Shown: piece by piece, positions 17,984 through 27,614 of the stretch
How the letters are laid out: every line of letters starts with the position of its first letter
Position numbering within the stretch: the first letter of the stretch is position 1
Assembly: GCF_025947185.1 (NCBI RefSeq)
Contig: NZ_CP110001.1
Location: 2,542,001 to 2,606,000 of the forward strand
Source: Flavobacterium sp. N2038
Lineage (GTDB): Bacteria; Bacteroidota; Bacteroidia; Flavobacteriales; Flavobacteriaceae
Reading direction: 5' to 3'
Length of the DNA: 64,000 nt
Position numbers and translations under genes: made by a program
Notes under the pieces: generated by a model
The model's input: only the letters and a program-made list of their open reading frames with translations
What the model was told of the DNA's origin: nothing
The model's database searches: none

Positions 17984-19960
17984 ATGATGTATAAAAAAAT
18001 AAAAATCGTTTTTGTTTTTCTGATGTTATGTATGCTGCATAATGCAAGTATACATGCGCAGGACAAAAAACTGGAAAAAGCTAATGAAGTATACAAAAAA
18101 TATGCTTTCGTTGAAGCAGCAAAATTGTATACAAAATTGGTTGATAAAGGTAATAACTCTGTAGAGGTTTATACTAAACTGGGAGATTGTTATTATTATA
18201 ATGGAAATTATTCTGAGGCATCTGCCTGGTATTCTAAAATTATTGACAATGGTAGCAATGTTGATCCGGAATATTATTTCAGATATGCTCAGGCTTTAAA
18301 CAGCAGTCAAAACTACGATGAGGCGGCAAAGGTGATGAAAATGTATTACGCCAAAACTGGAAAGAAAGATTTGAGTGAAAACTGGAAAGAATCAAAATTA
18401 TTGTCAGATATTCAAAAACAGTCTGGACGTTATGAGTTTAAGCCTGTTGAGCTGAATACTACATCTTCAGATTTTGGAAGTTCATTTTTAGGAAAAGATA
18501 AAGTTATTTACGCTTCAGCTAAAGATACAGGAGTGGTCATAAAACGTAAACACAGTTGGAATAATAAATCGTTTTTAAAATTGTATACTGCTGATATTAC
18601 TGCTGATGGAGGTTTACAAAATCCGATGCTTATTAAGGGCGAGGTTAATACAAAATATCATCAAAGTTCTCCTGCCATAACAAAGGATGGCAGCCTGATG
18701 TATTTTACCAGAAGTAATTTTATTGGAGGCAAATTAGGTTCAGATAAAGAAGGGATTTCAACTTTAAAAATTTATGTAGCGCAAAATGTTAAGGGAGAGT
18801 GGAAGAATATTAAAGAACTTGCTTACCCGGTAAATGCCGATGGATTTTCATCTGCACATCCAGCTTTAAGTGCTGATGAGAGCGAACTTTATTTTGTTTC
18901 AGACCGCAATAACAAGTTTGGAAACACTGATATTTATGTTGTAAGTCTTAAAAAAGGTGGTTTTGTTGGTAATGATGTTAGAAAACTTGGCGATGAGATC
19001 AATACTTTAGGAAAAGAGACATATCCTTTTGTTGATTCAACAGGAATTTTATATTTCTCTTCAGATGGACATCCGGGCTTAGGAGGATTAGATGTTTTTG
19101 CTGCCATTAAAGATGAAAATGGAATTTACCATGTTGTAAATGCTGGTGATGGCGTTAATACTAATGCTGATGATTTTGCTTATGGAATTCAAAGTGATTC
19201 TAAAAAAGGATATTTTTCTTCTAATAGAAGCGGAAATGATGATATCTATGGTTTTACTGAAACAAGACCGGTAAGTTTTAATTTAGACATTAGACCAATT
19301 GTCTACGGTATTCTTAAAGACAGTGATGGAAAACCAATTGAAGGAGTAGCTGTTGAAGCTTATAATCCGGCAGGTGAAAAAACCGGAACCTATTTGAGCG
19401 ATAAAGAAGGTAAATATGTAGCTTATATCGAACCTTTCCAGGAGTATAAATTAGTATACAAAAAGCCAGGTTTGATTGAGAAATCAGAAGAGATTAAACC
19501 AATGAAACCACTTGAAAAACGTGAGTTATCACCAGATCTGATTAATGAGCGACAAATTGTGATAGATGGAGAAACAAAAACGATAGAGGGCGATTTGACA
19601 AAATTACTAAAATTACAGCCTATTTATTTTGATTATGGAGGTTATAATATCAGAGAATCATCAAAAGTTGAACTTAACAAAGTAGTTGAGTTGATGAAAG
19701 TTCGTCCAAATCTATTGATAAAAGTGAACTCTCATACTGACAGCCGTGGTAAAGATGATTACAATATGAAGTTATCTCAAAACAGAGCTAAAGCAACAGT
19801 AGCTTATATTGTGAAAGCCGGAATCCCTGCTGATCGTTTAAGTGGTGAAGGTTTTGGAGAAACTCAATTGATCAATCATTGTTCTAATGGAGTGAAATGT
19901 ACTGAAAAGGAACACGAATTAAATAGACGCTCAGAGTTTATTGTTTCCTGGAAAGAATAA
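17984..19960 (+). CDS. OmpA family protein with TPR and PD40 repeats (PorE-like)
   Basis: 658 residues with a signal peptide (ending SIHAQ). Domain order: TPR-like helices about 30-150, a WD40-like PD40 propeller about 150-415 (SPAITKDGSLMYFTRS, HPALSADESELYFVSDRNN, YFSSNRSGNDDIYG), a carboxypeptidase-regulatory-like beta domain about 430-500 (GVAVEAYNPAGEKTGTYLS), and an OmpA peptidoglycan-binding domain (YFDYGGYNI, VNSHTDSRGKDDYN, NRRSEFIVSW). This is the architecture of PorE, which anchors type IX components to peptidoglycan. Last gene of the triad, followed by a strong terminator. Confidence 0.9.
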   Translation: MMYKKIKIVFVFLMLCMLHNASIHAQDKKLEKANEVYKKYAFVEAAKLYTKLVDKGNNSVEVYTKLGDCYYYNGNYSEASAWYSKIIDNGSNVDPEYYFRYAQALNSSQNYDEAAKVMKMYYAKTGKKDLSENWKESKLLSDIQKQSGRYEFKPVELNTTSSDFGSSFLGKDKVIYASAKDTGVVIKRKHSWNNKSFLKLYTADITADGGLQNPMLIKGEVNTKYHQSSPAITKDGSLMYFTRSNFIGGKLGSDKEGISTLKIYVAQNVKGEWKNIKELAYPVNADGFSSAHPALSADESELYFVSDRNNKFGNTDIYVVSLKKGGFVGNDVRKLGDEINTLGKETYPFVDSTGILYFSSDGHPGLGGLDVFAAIKDENGIYHVVNAGDGVNTNADDFAYGIQSDSKKGYFSSNRSGNDDIYGFTETRPVSFNLDIRPIVYGILKDSDGKPIEGVAVEAYNPAGEKTGTYLSDKEGKYVAYIEPFQEYKLVYKKPGLIEKSEEIKPMKPLEKRELSPDLINERQIVIDGETKTIEGDLTKLLKLQPIYFDYGGYNIRESSKVELNKVVELMKVRPNLLIKVNSHTDSRGKDDYNMKLSQNRAKATVAYIVKAGIPADRLSGEGFGETQLINHCSNGVKCTEKEHELNRRSEFIVSWKE

Positions 19961-19999
19961 TCAGGAAGTAGTTTCTAATTTTAGTAATAAGTAATATTA

Positions 20000-20043
20000 A
20001 AAATCCCAATTGTGGTCTAAGCCTGCAATTGGGATTTTTTTAT
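20000..20043 (+). terminator. Strong Rho-independent terminator
   Basis: AAAATCCCAATTG pairs with CAATTGGGATTTT around a 13-nt loop, followed by a T-run. It closes the surface-protein operon. The rest of the 301-bp gap to 20261 is AT-rich with nothing recognised. Confidence 0.9.
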
Positions 20044-20261
20044 TATAAAAATCAATTAATTGATTTTAAAGTTTAACAAATTATTATAGATAAATATGTT
20101 GAGGTAGTTTTATTAATTTTCAACTTTGTGTATAAATAATGAGTAAGGTTTAATGGATTAAACTTTTCAGCATTATTTAGTGAAGCTATTGCTGAAAATG
20201 CAGATTCAAATTTAAAAAATAGGGGATGTGAATTACTATCTTTAAAAAAAACACAACTCGT

Positions 20262-21254
20262 TTAGTGATTCTTTTTTATGAAATCATTAATTGGTTTACA
20301 ATTAAAAAGCTCAAAATATTTTGATGAAAAATAACTTAATTTGCTGTAATTAAGTTCATACATGACTTCTGTTAAAGTATGAAATTCACCACTTCTTAGA
20401 AGTTGTCTTCCTAAAGTCATCTTTTCTTTGATAAAGAAATTGTTTGGAGTTGTTGAGAGACTTTTTTTGAAAGCCATTTTGTACTTTGATTCAGACATCC
20501 CTGCCATAGCTGCTAAAAATATTACAGTAGGAAATGGACCATATAAATTTGCCAGTAAATAATCTCGTGTTTTATTAATAGCATCATTTTCGACTTGTGT
20601 TAAAGAACTATTTTTATTCTCGGCATCATAAAATTTTCTGAAGAAATTACCCAGTAATTTCAGAGAGATACCTTTTAAAAAGGAATCAAAAGATAAATCG
20701 TTTATATTTTTTGTTTTTACTGATTTTAATAATAAAGCGCTACTGCTGTCTATATTGCCATAATGATAAAAGGCTTCAGGAGATCTTTTTTTGAGATCGT
20801 CTTTATATTCTTTTTTAGGATACTTTTTAATAAAATCAGCTAATAAGGTTTTGTCAACAAGTATACGTACAGCAAATGTTCTTTGATTTAATGATGGTTT
20901 ATAAGCACTTGTTATTTCATTATCAATGATTGCCAGATCTAGCTTGTCAAATGAACCAATATGGAAATCTTCATTGTTTATTTTGATCAGATTCATATGT
21001 TCACTTAATTCATAATGAAAAATAAATAGTTCATTAGAAGAGCTTTCTCGCGTTATTTTTAAAGGTGTTTGGAGTGATAAGTCAATAAAAAAAACAGAGA
21101 TACCAGGAGTAATTCGTGTAAAATAGGCATGTCCCGGGCCTATTTTCTCAGGGAAAAAGATTATTTTATCGTCTATAACTTTAGTTCCGAGTTGTTTCGC
21201 TAAAATATGCATCCACTCTGATGATAAACTAAGATGATGATGTATTTTTTTCAT
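20262..21254 (-). CDS. AraC family transcriptional regulator (second of a tandem pair)
   Basis: 330 residues. The C-terminal ~100 residues form a double HTH of the AraC/XylS type (FLAAMAGMSESKYKMAFKKS, TPNNFFIKEKMTLGRQLL, LSYFSSKYFELFNCKPINDF). The N-terminal 220 residues resemble the sensing half of the adjacent paralog (EKIGPGHAYFTRITPGISVF aligns with DIHTGTRYFLEIEPGVVAYY). Start 39 bp after the upstream paralog, so they are probably co-transcribed. No ligand can be inferred. Confidence 0.85.
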   Translation of the reverse strand: MKKIHHHLSLSSEWMHILAKQLGTKVIDDKIIFFPEKIGPGHAYFTRITPGISVFFIDLSLQTPLKITRESSSNELFIFHYELSEHMNLIKINNEDFHIGSFDKLDLAIIDNEITSAYKPSLNQRTFAVRILVDKTLLADFIKKYPKKEYKDDLKKRSPEAFYHYGNIDSSSALLLKSVKTKNINDLSFDSFLKGISLKLLGNFFRKFYDAENKNSSLTQVENDAINKTRDYLLANLYGPFPTVIFLAAMAGMSESKYKMAFKKSLSTTPNNFFIKEKMTLGRQLLRSGEFHTLTEVMYELNYSKLSYFSSKYFELFNCKPINDFIKKNH

Positions 21255-21293
21255 AAATAAGAGGTTTCATTCATATTTAGTTTAAAAACTGTT

Positions 21294-22280
21294 TTATAAT
21301 TCCTGGATATAATTTTTTGGAGACAAACCGAAGTGCTCTTTAAATTTTGAAGCAAAATAAGAGTTGTTCGTAAAATGAAGCTGGTCCGAGACTTGTGATA
21401 TTGATAATTGTTTCGTTTCGAGAAGTTCTTTTGCAAGAAGTAATTTATTCTCCATAAAAAAAACATTTGGGGTGTCTCCGGTAATTTTATGAAACAAATT
21501 TTTAAACTTTGATTCAGACATGTTGGCGTTTTCTGCCAGAGATTTGATACTCGGAAAATGATTTTCTATATTTTTAATCAAATTCATTTGAGTAGTAATA
21601 ATTTGAGCTAAATCCTGTTGATTAACAGTTTGCATAATAATACGCTTCGTAGAAATTTTTTTGAGATAATTTGATATTAGCAAATGTACAGTCCCAGTGA
21701 GGTAAAGATCAAAAATTGCCCCACCAACCTTTAATTTTCTTAGATCGTCAAGTAAATGGTAACTTTCACTACTCATTCTGTCAAATCGAATCATGGTGTT
21801 TTTGGCCGGATCAATTAATTGAGAGATATTAGGTAAGTTTATATCGTGTTGTTTAGTATAACTTTCAATAATATCTTTTCTTATAAATATGATTAAAGCA
21901 TATGTTTTGCTTCCTTTTTTTACATTATAGTCTGAATCTAAAGAAGAATCAATAATGGACAAATTATATTGCCAGCGACTAACATTGTACATGAAATTAT
22001 GGGTGTTTACTGTTGCTTCACCATCTGTGAGATTGTAATAATAGCCAACAAAATTTTGGTTGGTGTTTTTTTGTATCAGATGTAAATTACGATTGTATTC
22101 GACATCGATATAATAAGCAACTACACCAGGCTCTATTTCGAGGAAATAGCGCGTACCTGTATGAATATCTTCAGGAACAATAATAAAGTTTCCTTCAACT
22201 TTTCCGCCAAATTGGCGGGCCAAATTTTCTGGCCAGGATAAATCTGCACCATAAGAATGTTCAATTGTTTTCACAGGCAT
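21294..22280 (-). CDS. AraC family transcriptional regulator (first of a tandem pair)
   Basis: 328 residues. The C-terminal double HTH is clear (SLAENANMSESKFKNLFHKI, TPNVFFMENKLLLAKELL, FTNNSYFASKFKEHFGLSPK). The N-terminal region shows the same layout as the downstream paralog, so the pair arose by duplication and then diverged strongly. Targets are unknown; the neighbouring surface operon and the two-component genes are possible but unproven. Confidence 0.87.
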   Translation of the reverse strand: MPVKTIEHSYGADLSWPENLARQFGGKVEGNFIIVPEDIHTGTRYFLEIEPGVVAYYIDVEYNRNLHLIQKNTNQNFVGYYYNLTDGEATVNTHNFMYNVSRWQYNLSIIDSSLDSDYNVKKGSKTYALIIFIRKDIIESYTKQHDINLPNISQLIDPAKNTMIRFDRMSSESYHLLDDLRKLKVGGAIFDLYLTGTVHLLISNYLKKISTKRIIMQTVNQQDLAQIITTQMNLIKNIENHFPSIKSLAENANMSESKFKNLFHKITGDTPNVFFMENKLLLAKELLETKQLSISQVSDQLHFTNNSYFASKFKEHFGLSPKNYIQEL

Positions 22281-22706
22281 TTGTTTTTAGCAGTATTAAA
22301 GTTAATAAAATTTTGTTAATAATATTATAGTTTGTTGATTTTGAGGCGTTAATGGTTAGAGTTGGGTATAAGAGCTAATAAAATTGGTACTATTAGATAA
22401 TAAAGAGTTCATTGCTGGCTATTTTATTTAAAAGTGTATAATAAATTTGTAGTCTTATTCTGTTGTTTTTTAAACTTTAATTAGCAATACAAATGCCACT
22501 TTATTTATAAGTTTGTTATGTTGCTTATAATTAAGGATATATTTAATTTTAACAGCTATAAAGCTATTTTTTGTGTAGGGAAATTTGTCATAGCTGTGGA
22601 ATTTATACTCGTTTTTAACGACAGTTTTCGGGTGTTTTTGTGTGAAATAAACAAAGAGACTTAATAGCCTCCTTAATTAATATTGTTAAGACCTTCTACA
22701 ATAGAT
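22281..22706. other. Intergenic region between AraC and two-component genes
   Basis: 426 bp, very AT-rich, no ORF of note. It must contain the promoter of the AraC pair (minus strand) and the 3' end of the response-regulator transcript; I could not place a convincing promoter box or terminator. Confidence 0.4.
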
Positions 22707-24023
22707 TTAATCGGTGATTTTTTGATTTAAAGTTTTGCGGTCTATTTTTAGAATTTTTGCCGCTTTAGTTTTGTTGTTTCCAACTGCATTAAGCACCTTT
22801 ACAATTTGCTCTTTTTCATATTCTTTTAAGGACTTTAAAAAATCGGGTTGTTGCGGAATGTGATATTTTAAGTGTTCCGGTACGTTTTGAAGTGTGATAA
22901 CTTCATCGCTCATGATAATCATTCGTTGGATTAAATTTTCAAGCTCTCTAACATTGCCTGGCCATTTATAGCGCATTAATATATTGGAAACTTTTTCGTC
23001 AATTATTATTTTAGGCTTATTAAATTCAACAGCATATTTTTCGATGAAATTTTTTGCGAGTAATAAAATGTCTTCTCCTCTTTCGCGCAGTGGAGTTGTT
23101 TTTATATTTACAACATTAATTCGATAGTATAAATCTTCTCTGAAAGTACCTTTTAAAACCATTTCATTAAGATCGCTATTAGTTGCAGAAATGATTCTGA
23201 CATTTATTTTTTCGGGAGCAGTTGCCCCAATTCGAGTAATTTCTTTTTCCTGTATTACACGTAAAAGCCTTGTTTGAATTGCCATTGGCGCATTTCCAAT
23301 TTCGTCCAAAAAAATGGTGCCTCCTGATGCTGCCTGAAACAGTCCTATTTTAGATTCTGATGCACCTGTGAATGCTCCTTTAACATGACCAAAAAGCTCA
23401 GACTCCATTAAACTTTCGGGTATACCTCCACAATTAATAGAGATAAAAGGCATTTTTGACAGATTTCCTTGATAGTGAATTGCTTTTGCAATAAGTTCTT
23501 TTCCTGTACCACTTTCTCCTTCTATTAATATATTTACATTATTATTTTGGACTCTTTTAATAACATCAATTAAACTCTTGAAATGTGAGGATTGACCAAT
23601 AATTTCTGCATAAGAGTTTTGTTCAGTTACTATAGCGGTATCTGAAATTATGGATTTTGAAAGCGAGTCTTTAATTGCCGTAGAAAGTTCATTGTTTGTA
23701 AAAGGTTTTGTAATATAATCTACAGCGCCCAATTTTAAGGAGTTTATTGCGGTGTCAATAGTTGGCATACCGGTTACAACCAGTTTAGATAAAAGAGGAA
23801 AGTGCTCTTTAGTGTATTTTAATAATTCGATTCCATTGATTTCTGGCATATTGAGATCTGTTATGAGCAGATCTATAGCATTACTTTTTAAAACTTCAAT
23901 AGCTTCATTTACAGATGAAGCCTTGTAGGTATGATAATTTAAAGCTTTTATGCTGCGTTGCAAAACATTTAGCATTTCATAATTATCATCTACTATAAGT
24001 ATGTTTTCTTTGTTTAATTTCAT
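22707..24023 (-). CDS. NtrC-type sigma-54 dependent response regulator
   Basis: 438 residues. Receiver domain 1-120 (ILIVDDNYEML, phosphoacceptor D56 in LLITDLNMP, YITKPF). AAA+ domain about 140-375 with Walker A GESGTGKELIA, the GAFTGA loop that contacts sigma-54 near residues 215-220, Walker B GTIFLDEIG and WPGNVRELENL. C-terminal Fis-type HTH (TKAAKILKIDRKTLNQKI). It should activate sigma-54 promoters when phosphorylated by the kinase encoded 8 bp upstream. Its targets are unknown. Confidence 0.93.
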   Translation of the reverse strand: MKLNKENILIVDDNYEMLNVLQRSIKALNYHTYKASSVNEAIEVLKSNAIDLLITDLNMPEINGIELLKYTKEHFPLLSKLVVTGMPTIDTAINSLKLGAVDYITKPFTNNELSTAIKDSLSKSIISDTAIVTEQNSYAEIIGQSSHFKSLIDVIKRVQNNNVNILIEGESGTGKELIAKAIHYQGNLSKMPFISINCGGIPESLMESELFGHVKGAFTGASESKIGLFQAASGGTIFLDEIGNAPMAIQTRLLRVIQEKEITRIGATAPEKINVRIISATNSDLNEMVLKGTFREDLYYRINVVNIKTTPLRERGEDILLLAKNFIEKYAVEFNKPKIIIDEKVSNILMRYKWPGNVRELENLIQRMIIMSDEVITLQNVPEHLKYHIPQQPDFLKSLKEYEKEQIVKVLNAVGNNKTKAAKILKIDRKTLNQKITD

Positions 24024-24031
24024 TTTAAATT

Positions 24032-25123
24032 TTAGGTTATCGGTAAGCGTATTTGAAAAATCGTGCCTGTGGGATAATTGTTTGTAATGGTTATTTCTCC
24101 ATTATGATTCATTACTATTTCATGAACAAGGCTTAAGCCTAAACCAGAACCTGTATTGTTGTTTTTTGTGGTAAAAAAAGGTTCAAATATTTTTTGTCTG
24201 ATTTCTTCTGGTATTCCATGTCCTTGATCTTCAATTCTTATGAATAAGTTTTCAGAGTCATTCTCTATAATTGTTTTAATGGTGCTTCCTGGCTCTGATG
24301 CTTGTATTGCATTTATCAATAAGTTAAAAAGAACCTGCTTTATTTGAACCGAATCAATTTTTATTTTTGAAATCGTATTATTAAAAATTACTTCGCTTTT
24401 TATTTCTTTCTTCTGAAAATTTTGTTTTAAAAAAGAGAATGCAAAAGTTATGACAGGCTTTATTTCTTGAATTTTTGACTGATATGCCATTTCACAGGAA
24501 AAAAACATTAGTTTTTTTACAATTTCACGACAGTAAATTGCAGAGTCAGTAATTGAAGTAATATCTGAGTCGATTTCAGGATTATTATTGGTTAATTTAA
24601 TCAGTTCTGCATAACCCAGGATATTTCCTAGCGGGTTATTAAGTTCGTGAGCAATTGCAGCAGCGGTTCTATGAAGAATAGATAGCCGGTCAATATGTTC
24701 AAGAGTTCTCTCGAGTGATGCTTTTTTATTTAAAATTTGAAATTTTTCGATATAGTTGTTTATTTCAGTAGCAACCATATTCAGAAGTTTTTGTTCATCT
24801 GCGAGAAAATGGGTCACATTAAATTGATCAGCAGGATAATGAACCTTAATATAACCAGTGTCGATATTGGACGTGTTTATCGAACTAATTTGAAATACAG
24901 TATGATCTGGAAGAACGGATGTTGTTATATGGTATTTAGAGATTTGAATTTCGACGATTGCTTCATCATTAAATTTCCAGGCTCTTCTTACGCTTTCTGA
25001 TATTTTTTTTAAGGTTGCTTCTTCAAAGAAATTTGATTTTGATATTGTTTCTGAAATTTCATAAAGACATGTTAATTCCTTAATTCTTTCTTTGAGTTTT
25101 CCCGGGCTTTGTTTTTGTTTCAT
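24032..25123 (-). CDS. Cytoplasmic sensor histidine kinase
   Basis: 363 residues, no transmembrane segment visible. The N-terminal ~130 residues look like a GAF-type sensor fold (LTCLYEISETISKS). HisKA H-box RTAAAIAHELNNPLGNILGY lies near residue 157; N-box LFNLLINAIQAS, G1 IEDQGHGIP, F-box IFEPFFTTK and G2 GSGLGLSLVHEIV follow. As the only kinase adjacent to the NtrC-type regulator it is its likely cognate partner, responding to an internal signal. Confidence 0.93.
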   Translation of the reverse strand: MKQKQSPGKLKERIKELTCLYEISETISKSNFFEEATLKKISESVRRAWKFNDEAIVEIQISKYHITTSVLPDHTVFQISSINTSNIDTGYIKVHYPADQFNVTHFLADEQKLLNMVATEINNYIEKFQILNKKASLERTLEHIDRLSILHRTAAAIAHELNNPLGNILGYAELIKLTNNNPEIDSDITSITDSAIYCREIVKKLMFFSCEMAYQSKIQEIKPVITFAFSFLKQNFQKKEIKSEVIFNNTISKIKIDSVQIKQVLFNLLINAIQASEPGSTIKTIIENDSENLFIRIEDQGHGIPEEIRQKIFEPFFTTKNNNTGSGLGLSLVHEIVMNHNGEITITNNYPTGTIFQIRLPIT

Positions 25124-25162
25124 TTTATAGGAAATTATCTATACTTACTATTGACTTTGGCG

Positions 25163-25170
25163 CAAAAGTA
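25163..25170 (-). promoter_or_regulatory. Candidate -7 box for the kinase/regulator operon
   Basis: On the minus strand the sequence reads TACTTTTG, matching the Bacteroidota TAnnTTTG box about 40 nt before the kinase start codon. A matching -33 TTG at the usual distance is not clear. Confidence 0.45.
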
Positions 25171-25415
25171 ACCAAATATTTTACTAAAAAATATTAAAGA
25201 TATGTTATAGTTAACTTGTTGTAAATAAATAATATAGTGTTTATTTTTTATACCTTATTGTGATATATTTATGCCTTATTTAGGTGTTTTTAAAAATAAT
25301 TTTTATTGATAAAAAATAGAGGTTTTGTAGTCAAGTCAAAGAAGGCATTTTTTACTTCCTTTAACATCATTCCAGATCAAAAGTCTTATTTTGATATAAT
25401 AATATCGTTTATGGA

Positions 25416-25447
25416 TTGATTGATTGCAAAAGTCAGAATTAACTTTG
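25416..25447 (+). promoter_or_regulatory. Candidate promoter for the YcxB-like gene
   Basis: A -33 TTG at 25416-25418 and a perfect -7 box TAACTTTG at 25440-25447, 21 bp apart, in the 397-bp divergent gap between the kinase and this gene. Nothing else was recognised in the gap. Confidence 0.55.
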
Positions 25448-25520
25448 TATGGTATATAATTAAAAGTAACCATGCATTGGTTTTTAAAATTATTACTGAA
25501 CAACAAAACTGCAAATCAAT

Positions 25521-26054
25521 ATGATCAATTCTAAATTTTCTTTGGAGTTTAAATTAAGTCCTGTTGAAATACGTAAATTGAATAAAATGTATTTTAAAAA
25601 TTTATATGAAGATAAAGTCAGGATATTTTCGTTTGTGCTGTTGTTAGTATCATTTATTATAAGTTTAAATTATAATACTGATTTCGTTACCTGGATAATA
25701 AGAAATCTAATTTTTGTTGTTTTGTTTTTAGTATTCCAGTATTCATTTGTCAATGCAATCTGCAGGCTTATTTTTAAATTAATTAAAAAACTTGCAAAAT
25801 TTGATAAGTATATAAATAAATACAAACTCAACTTTACGAATTCATTTATATATGTTCATTCGCCTTTGGGGGATGTAAAACATAAGTGGAACCAAATTGA
25901 AAATGCAATTTTGACCAAAGATTTTTTCTTTTTGTATATAAAGGAGAAGAATAACTATATAATCTCTATATCTAATGAGCAAAATAGTGGCAGAAATATA
26001 GACAAACTGATTGCTTTTGTGGAAGGTAATGTAACACCGGTAATTAAAGTTTGA
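25521..26054 (+). CDS. YcxB-like membrane protein
   Basis: 177 residues with two adjacent hydrophobic segments (about 35-50 and 55-85) and a C-terminal soluble part (NSFIYVHSPLGDVKHKWNQI, FFLYIKEKNNYIIS) resembling the YcxB-like domain. Small inner-membrane protein of unknown role. It has its own likely promoter and stands alone. Confidence 0.6.
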   Translation: MINSKFSLEFKLSPVEIRKLNKMYFKNLYEDKVRIFSFVLLLVSFIISLNYNTDFVTWIIRNLIFVVLFLVFQYSFVNAICRLIFKLIKKLAKFDKYINKYKLNFTNSFIYVHSPLGDVKHKWNQIENAILTKDFFFLYIKEKNNYIISISNEQNSGRNIDKLIAFVEGNVTPVIKV

Positions 26055-26242
26055 TAAATTATTGCTTTTGGATTATTACAAAATAAAAAGCTTATAATGA
26101 TTGTTTTATGTCTTATCGTGTAATTTGGGTTGGTTTTTCTCCTTTACCTTTGTTTAATGTTTAAGTGTTTGATTAGTAATCTTGTAAAGGAAGATTTAAT
26201 ACTTTTAATTGATTATAGAAAGAACAGAATTGTAGATGGATA

Positions 26243-26659
26243 ATGGAAAAGCAAAAAATTTTAGTACGAGACAATAAAAGCGTTTTTTTAAGAATGTTTA
26301 AAAGAAAATTTAAAGATGAATTTGATTTTTCTAAACAATCATTTTTGCTGAAAAATGAGAATGAATCTAATAATTATGATCGTTCGATTTTTGTTGTTTA
26401 TGATAAAAATGAATTCATGCAATTTTCTAAAATAGAAAATAAAGGAAAAAATGTTTTAGTATGTTTGTTTGACTGGCATTTATATAGTAGCTTATCTTTT
26501 ATGGGGGAGATAAATAATTTAATTGTACTGGATAGCGCTAAAACAAAACCAGAGATGATAAATGAATTAAAAATGTATCTTAAGAGTAATTTCTCTTTTT
26601 GCAATAAAAATAACGAAGTTAGTTTTTTTAATACCCCAGTTTTTCAGACTCAATTTTAA
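26243..26659 (+). CDS. Hypothetical protein, possibly a degenerate receiver-like fold
   Basis: 138 residues, not recognised with certainty. The pattern KILVRDNKSVFLRMFKRKF, then FVVYDKNEFMQF, NVLVCLFDWHLY, NLIVLDSAKTKPEMINEL has the strand-helix rhythm of a response-regulator receiver, but the acidic pocket and phosphoacceptor are not convincing. A terminator follows. Likely a real gene because of length and codon pattern. Confidence 0.5.
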   Translation: MEKQKILVRDNKSVFLRMFKRKFKDEFDFSKQSFLLKNENESNNYDRSIFVVYDKNEFMQFSKIENKGKNVLVCLFDWHLYSSLSFMGEINNLIVLDSAKTKPEMINELKMYLKSNFSFCNKNNEVSFFNTPVFQTQF

Positions 26660-26748
26660 AATCTTTATAAGGCATTTTTTCTCTTATGATCGTTAAGACA
26701 TATGAGAATTTGATTTTACAAAAAGTTCTTTATTAATTCATTTTTTAT

Positions 26749-26786
26749 AAGTAGGATATAGGTTGCTCAATATCCTACTTTTTTTA
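26749..26786 (+). terminator. Rho-independent terminator
   Basis: AAGTAGGATAT pairs perfectly with ATATCCTACTT, followed by a T-run. Confidence 0.85.
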
Positions 26787-27160
26787 TTCCAAATAATGCA
26801 AGTTTTATTCTTTTTTAAAAGGCTAATTCTAAGTGTTGCAAATTCGAAGTTCGTTTGCTTTCAAAATTTGGAAATTCCTTAGATAAAAAGCAATCAAATT
26901 TTGTAAAGCAAATTGATGAATTACTTAAGACTGTACTCTGTAGACGTAGGTATTTCTTCTAAAATACCGCTAAAATAGGCGTTACAGCAGGTGTATGAAG
27001 TACTAAGAGGGTTAAAACTTGAAAAATATTTAAAAAAAGTCAATTTATTGGTTTTTGTAATCCATTGATTTATAGCTTTAAAGAATGTAGGTTAAGTTTT
27101 TATTAACTCAATTGGCTAAAACAGTTATAATTTTAACACTAAACGTGCGTTATAGTTCAA
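26787..27160. other. Non-coding stretch, possible gene remnant
   Basis: About 370 bp without an intact gene. One frame around 26970-27060 reads ALQQVYEVLRGLKLEKYLKK before a stop and is interrupted upstream, so a decayed short gene is possible, but I cannot identify it. Confidence 0.3.
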
Positions 27161-27169
27161 GCAAACTTT

Positions 27170-27177
27170 TAATTTTG
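27170..27177 (+). promoter_or_regulatory. -7 promoter box of the histone-H1-like gene
   Basis: Perfect TAATTTTG match to TAnnTTTG, 25 nt before the ATG at 27202. It supports the downstream start and argues against the longer ORF beginning at 27112. Confidence 0.65.
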
Positions 27178-27201
27178 CGCCTTAATTTAACAAGTATAAG
27201 C

Positions 27202-27378
27202 ATGAAAGATCTATTAGTAAAAATCAACGCCGAGATTGACGCATTCAGAACTGAAGCAGAATCATTAACAGAAAAAGGAGTTAAAGCTGCTGGACCAAGA
27301 GCTAGAAAAGCTACTTTAGAAATTGAAAAACTTTTGAAAGAATTCAGAAAAGTTTCTATCGAAGAATCTAAAAAATAA
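27202..27378 (+). CDS. Histone-H1-like small DNA-binding protein
   Basis: 58 residues from the ATG at 27202 (MKDLLVKINAEIDAF...). The sequence is helical and lysine-rich in its second half (TEKGVKAAGPRARKATLEIE, KLLKEFRKVS), like the short proteins labelled histone H1 in Flavobacteria and related to the C-terminal type of chlamydial Hc1. Probably nucleoid-associated. A longer upstream extension is rejected because it would include the promoter box. Confidence 0.8.
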   Translation: MKDLLVKINAEIDAFRTEAESLTEKGVKAAGPRARKATLEIEKLLKEFRKVSIEESKK

Positions 27379-27399
27379 TACGTAACCGTATTCAAAATC

Positions 27400-27437
27400 A
27401 AAAACCTCGCTCACGTAATGTAAGCGAGGTTTTTTTT
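27400..27437 (+). terminator. Rho-independent terminator
   Basis: AAACCTCGCT pairs with AGCGAGGTTT, then a run of T. Confidence 0.9.
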
Positions 27438-27584
27438 ATGTGAGGAAGTTAAAATGAATAATATCAATAAGGACAGAACGATCTTAATGTAATACAAATA
27501 TCTCAATATTAAAAGATTACTTTCTAAGGCTGTAAATTGTGAATATCTATTTTATATTTTAAGCCATTTTTTCTCGGTATAATC

Positions 27585-27592
27585 TATCTTTG
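27585..27592 (+). promoter_or_regulatory. -7 promoter box of the DUF4494 gene
   Basis: Perfect TATCTTTG box 22 nt before the start codon at 27615, giving a very short leader. Confidence 0.6.
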
Positions 27593-27614
27593 GCATCCTT
27601 AAAAATTAAAAAAG

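Noticed and set aside
20262..22280. Overlapping 71-aa ORF at 21251-21466 between the AraC genes
   Set aside because: It overlaps the 3' part of the upstream AraC gene in another frame and has no supporting signal.
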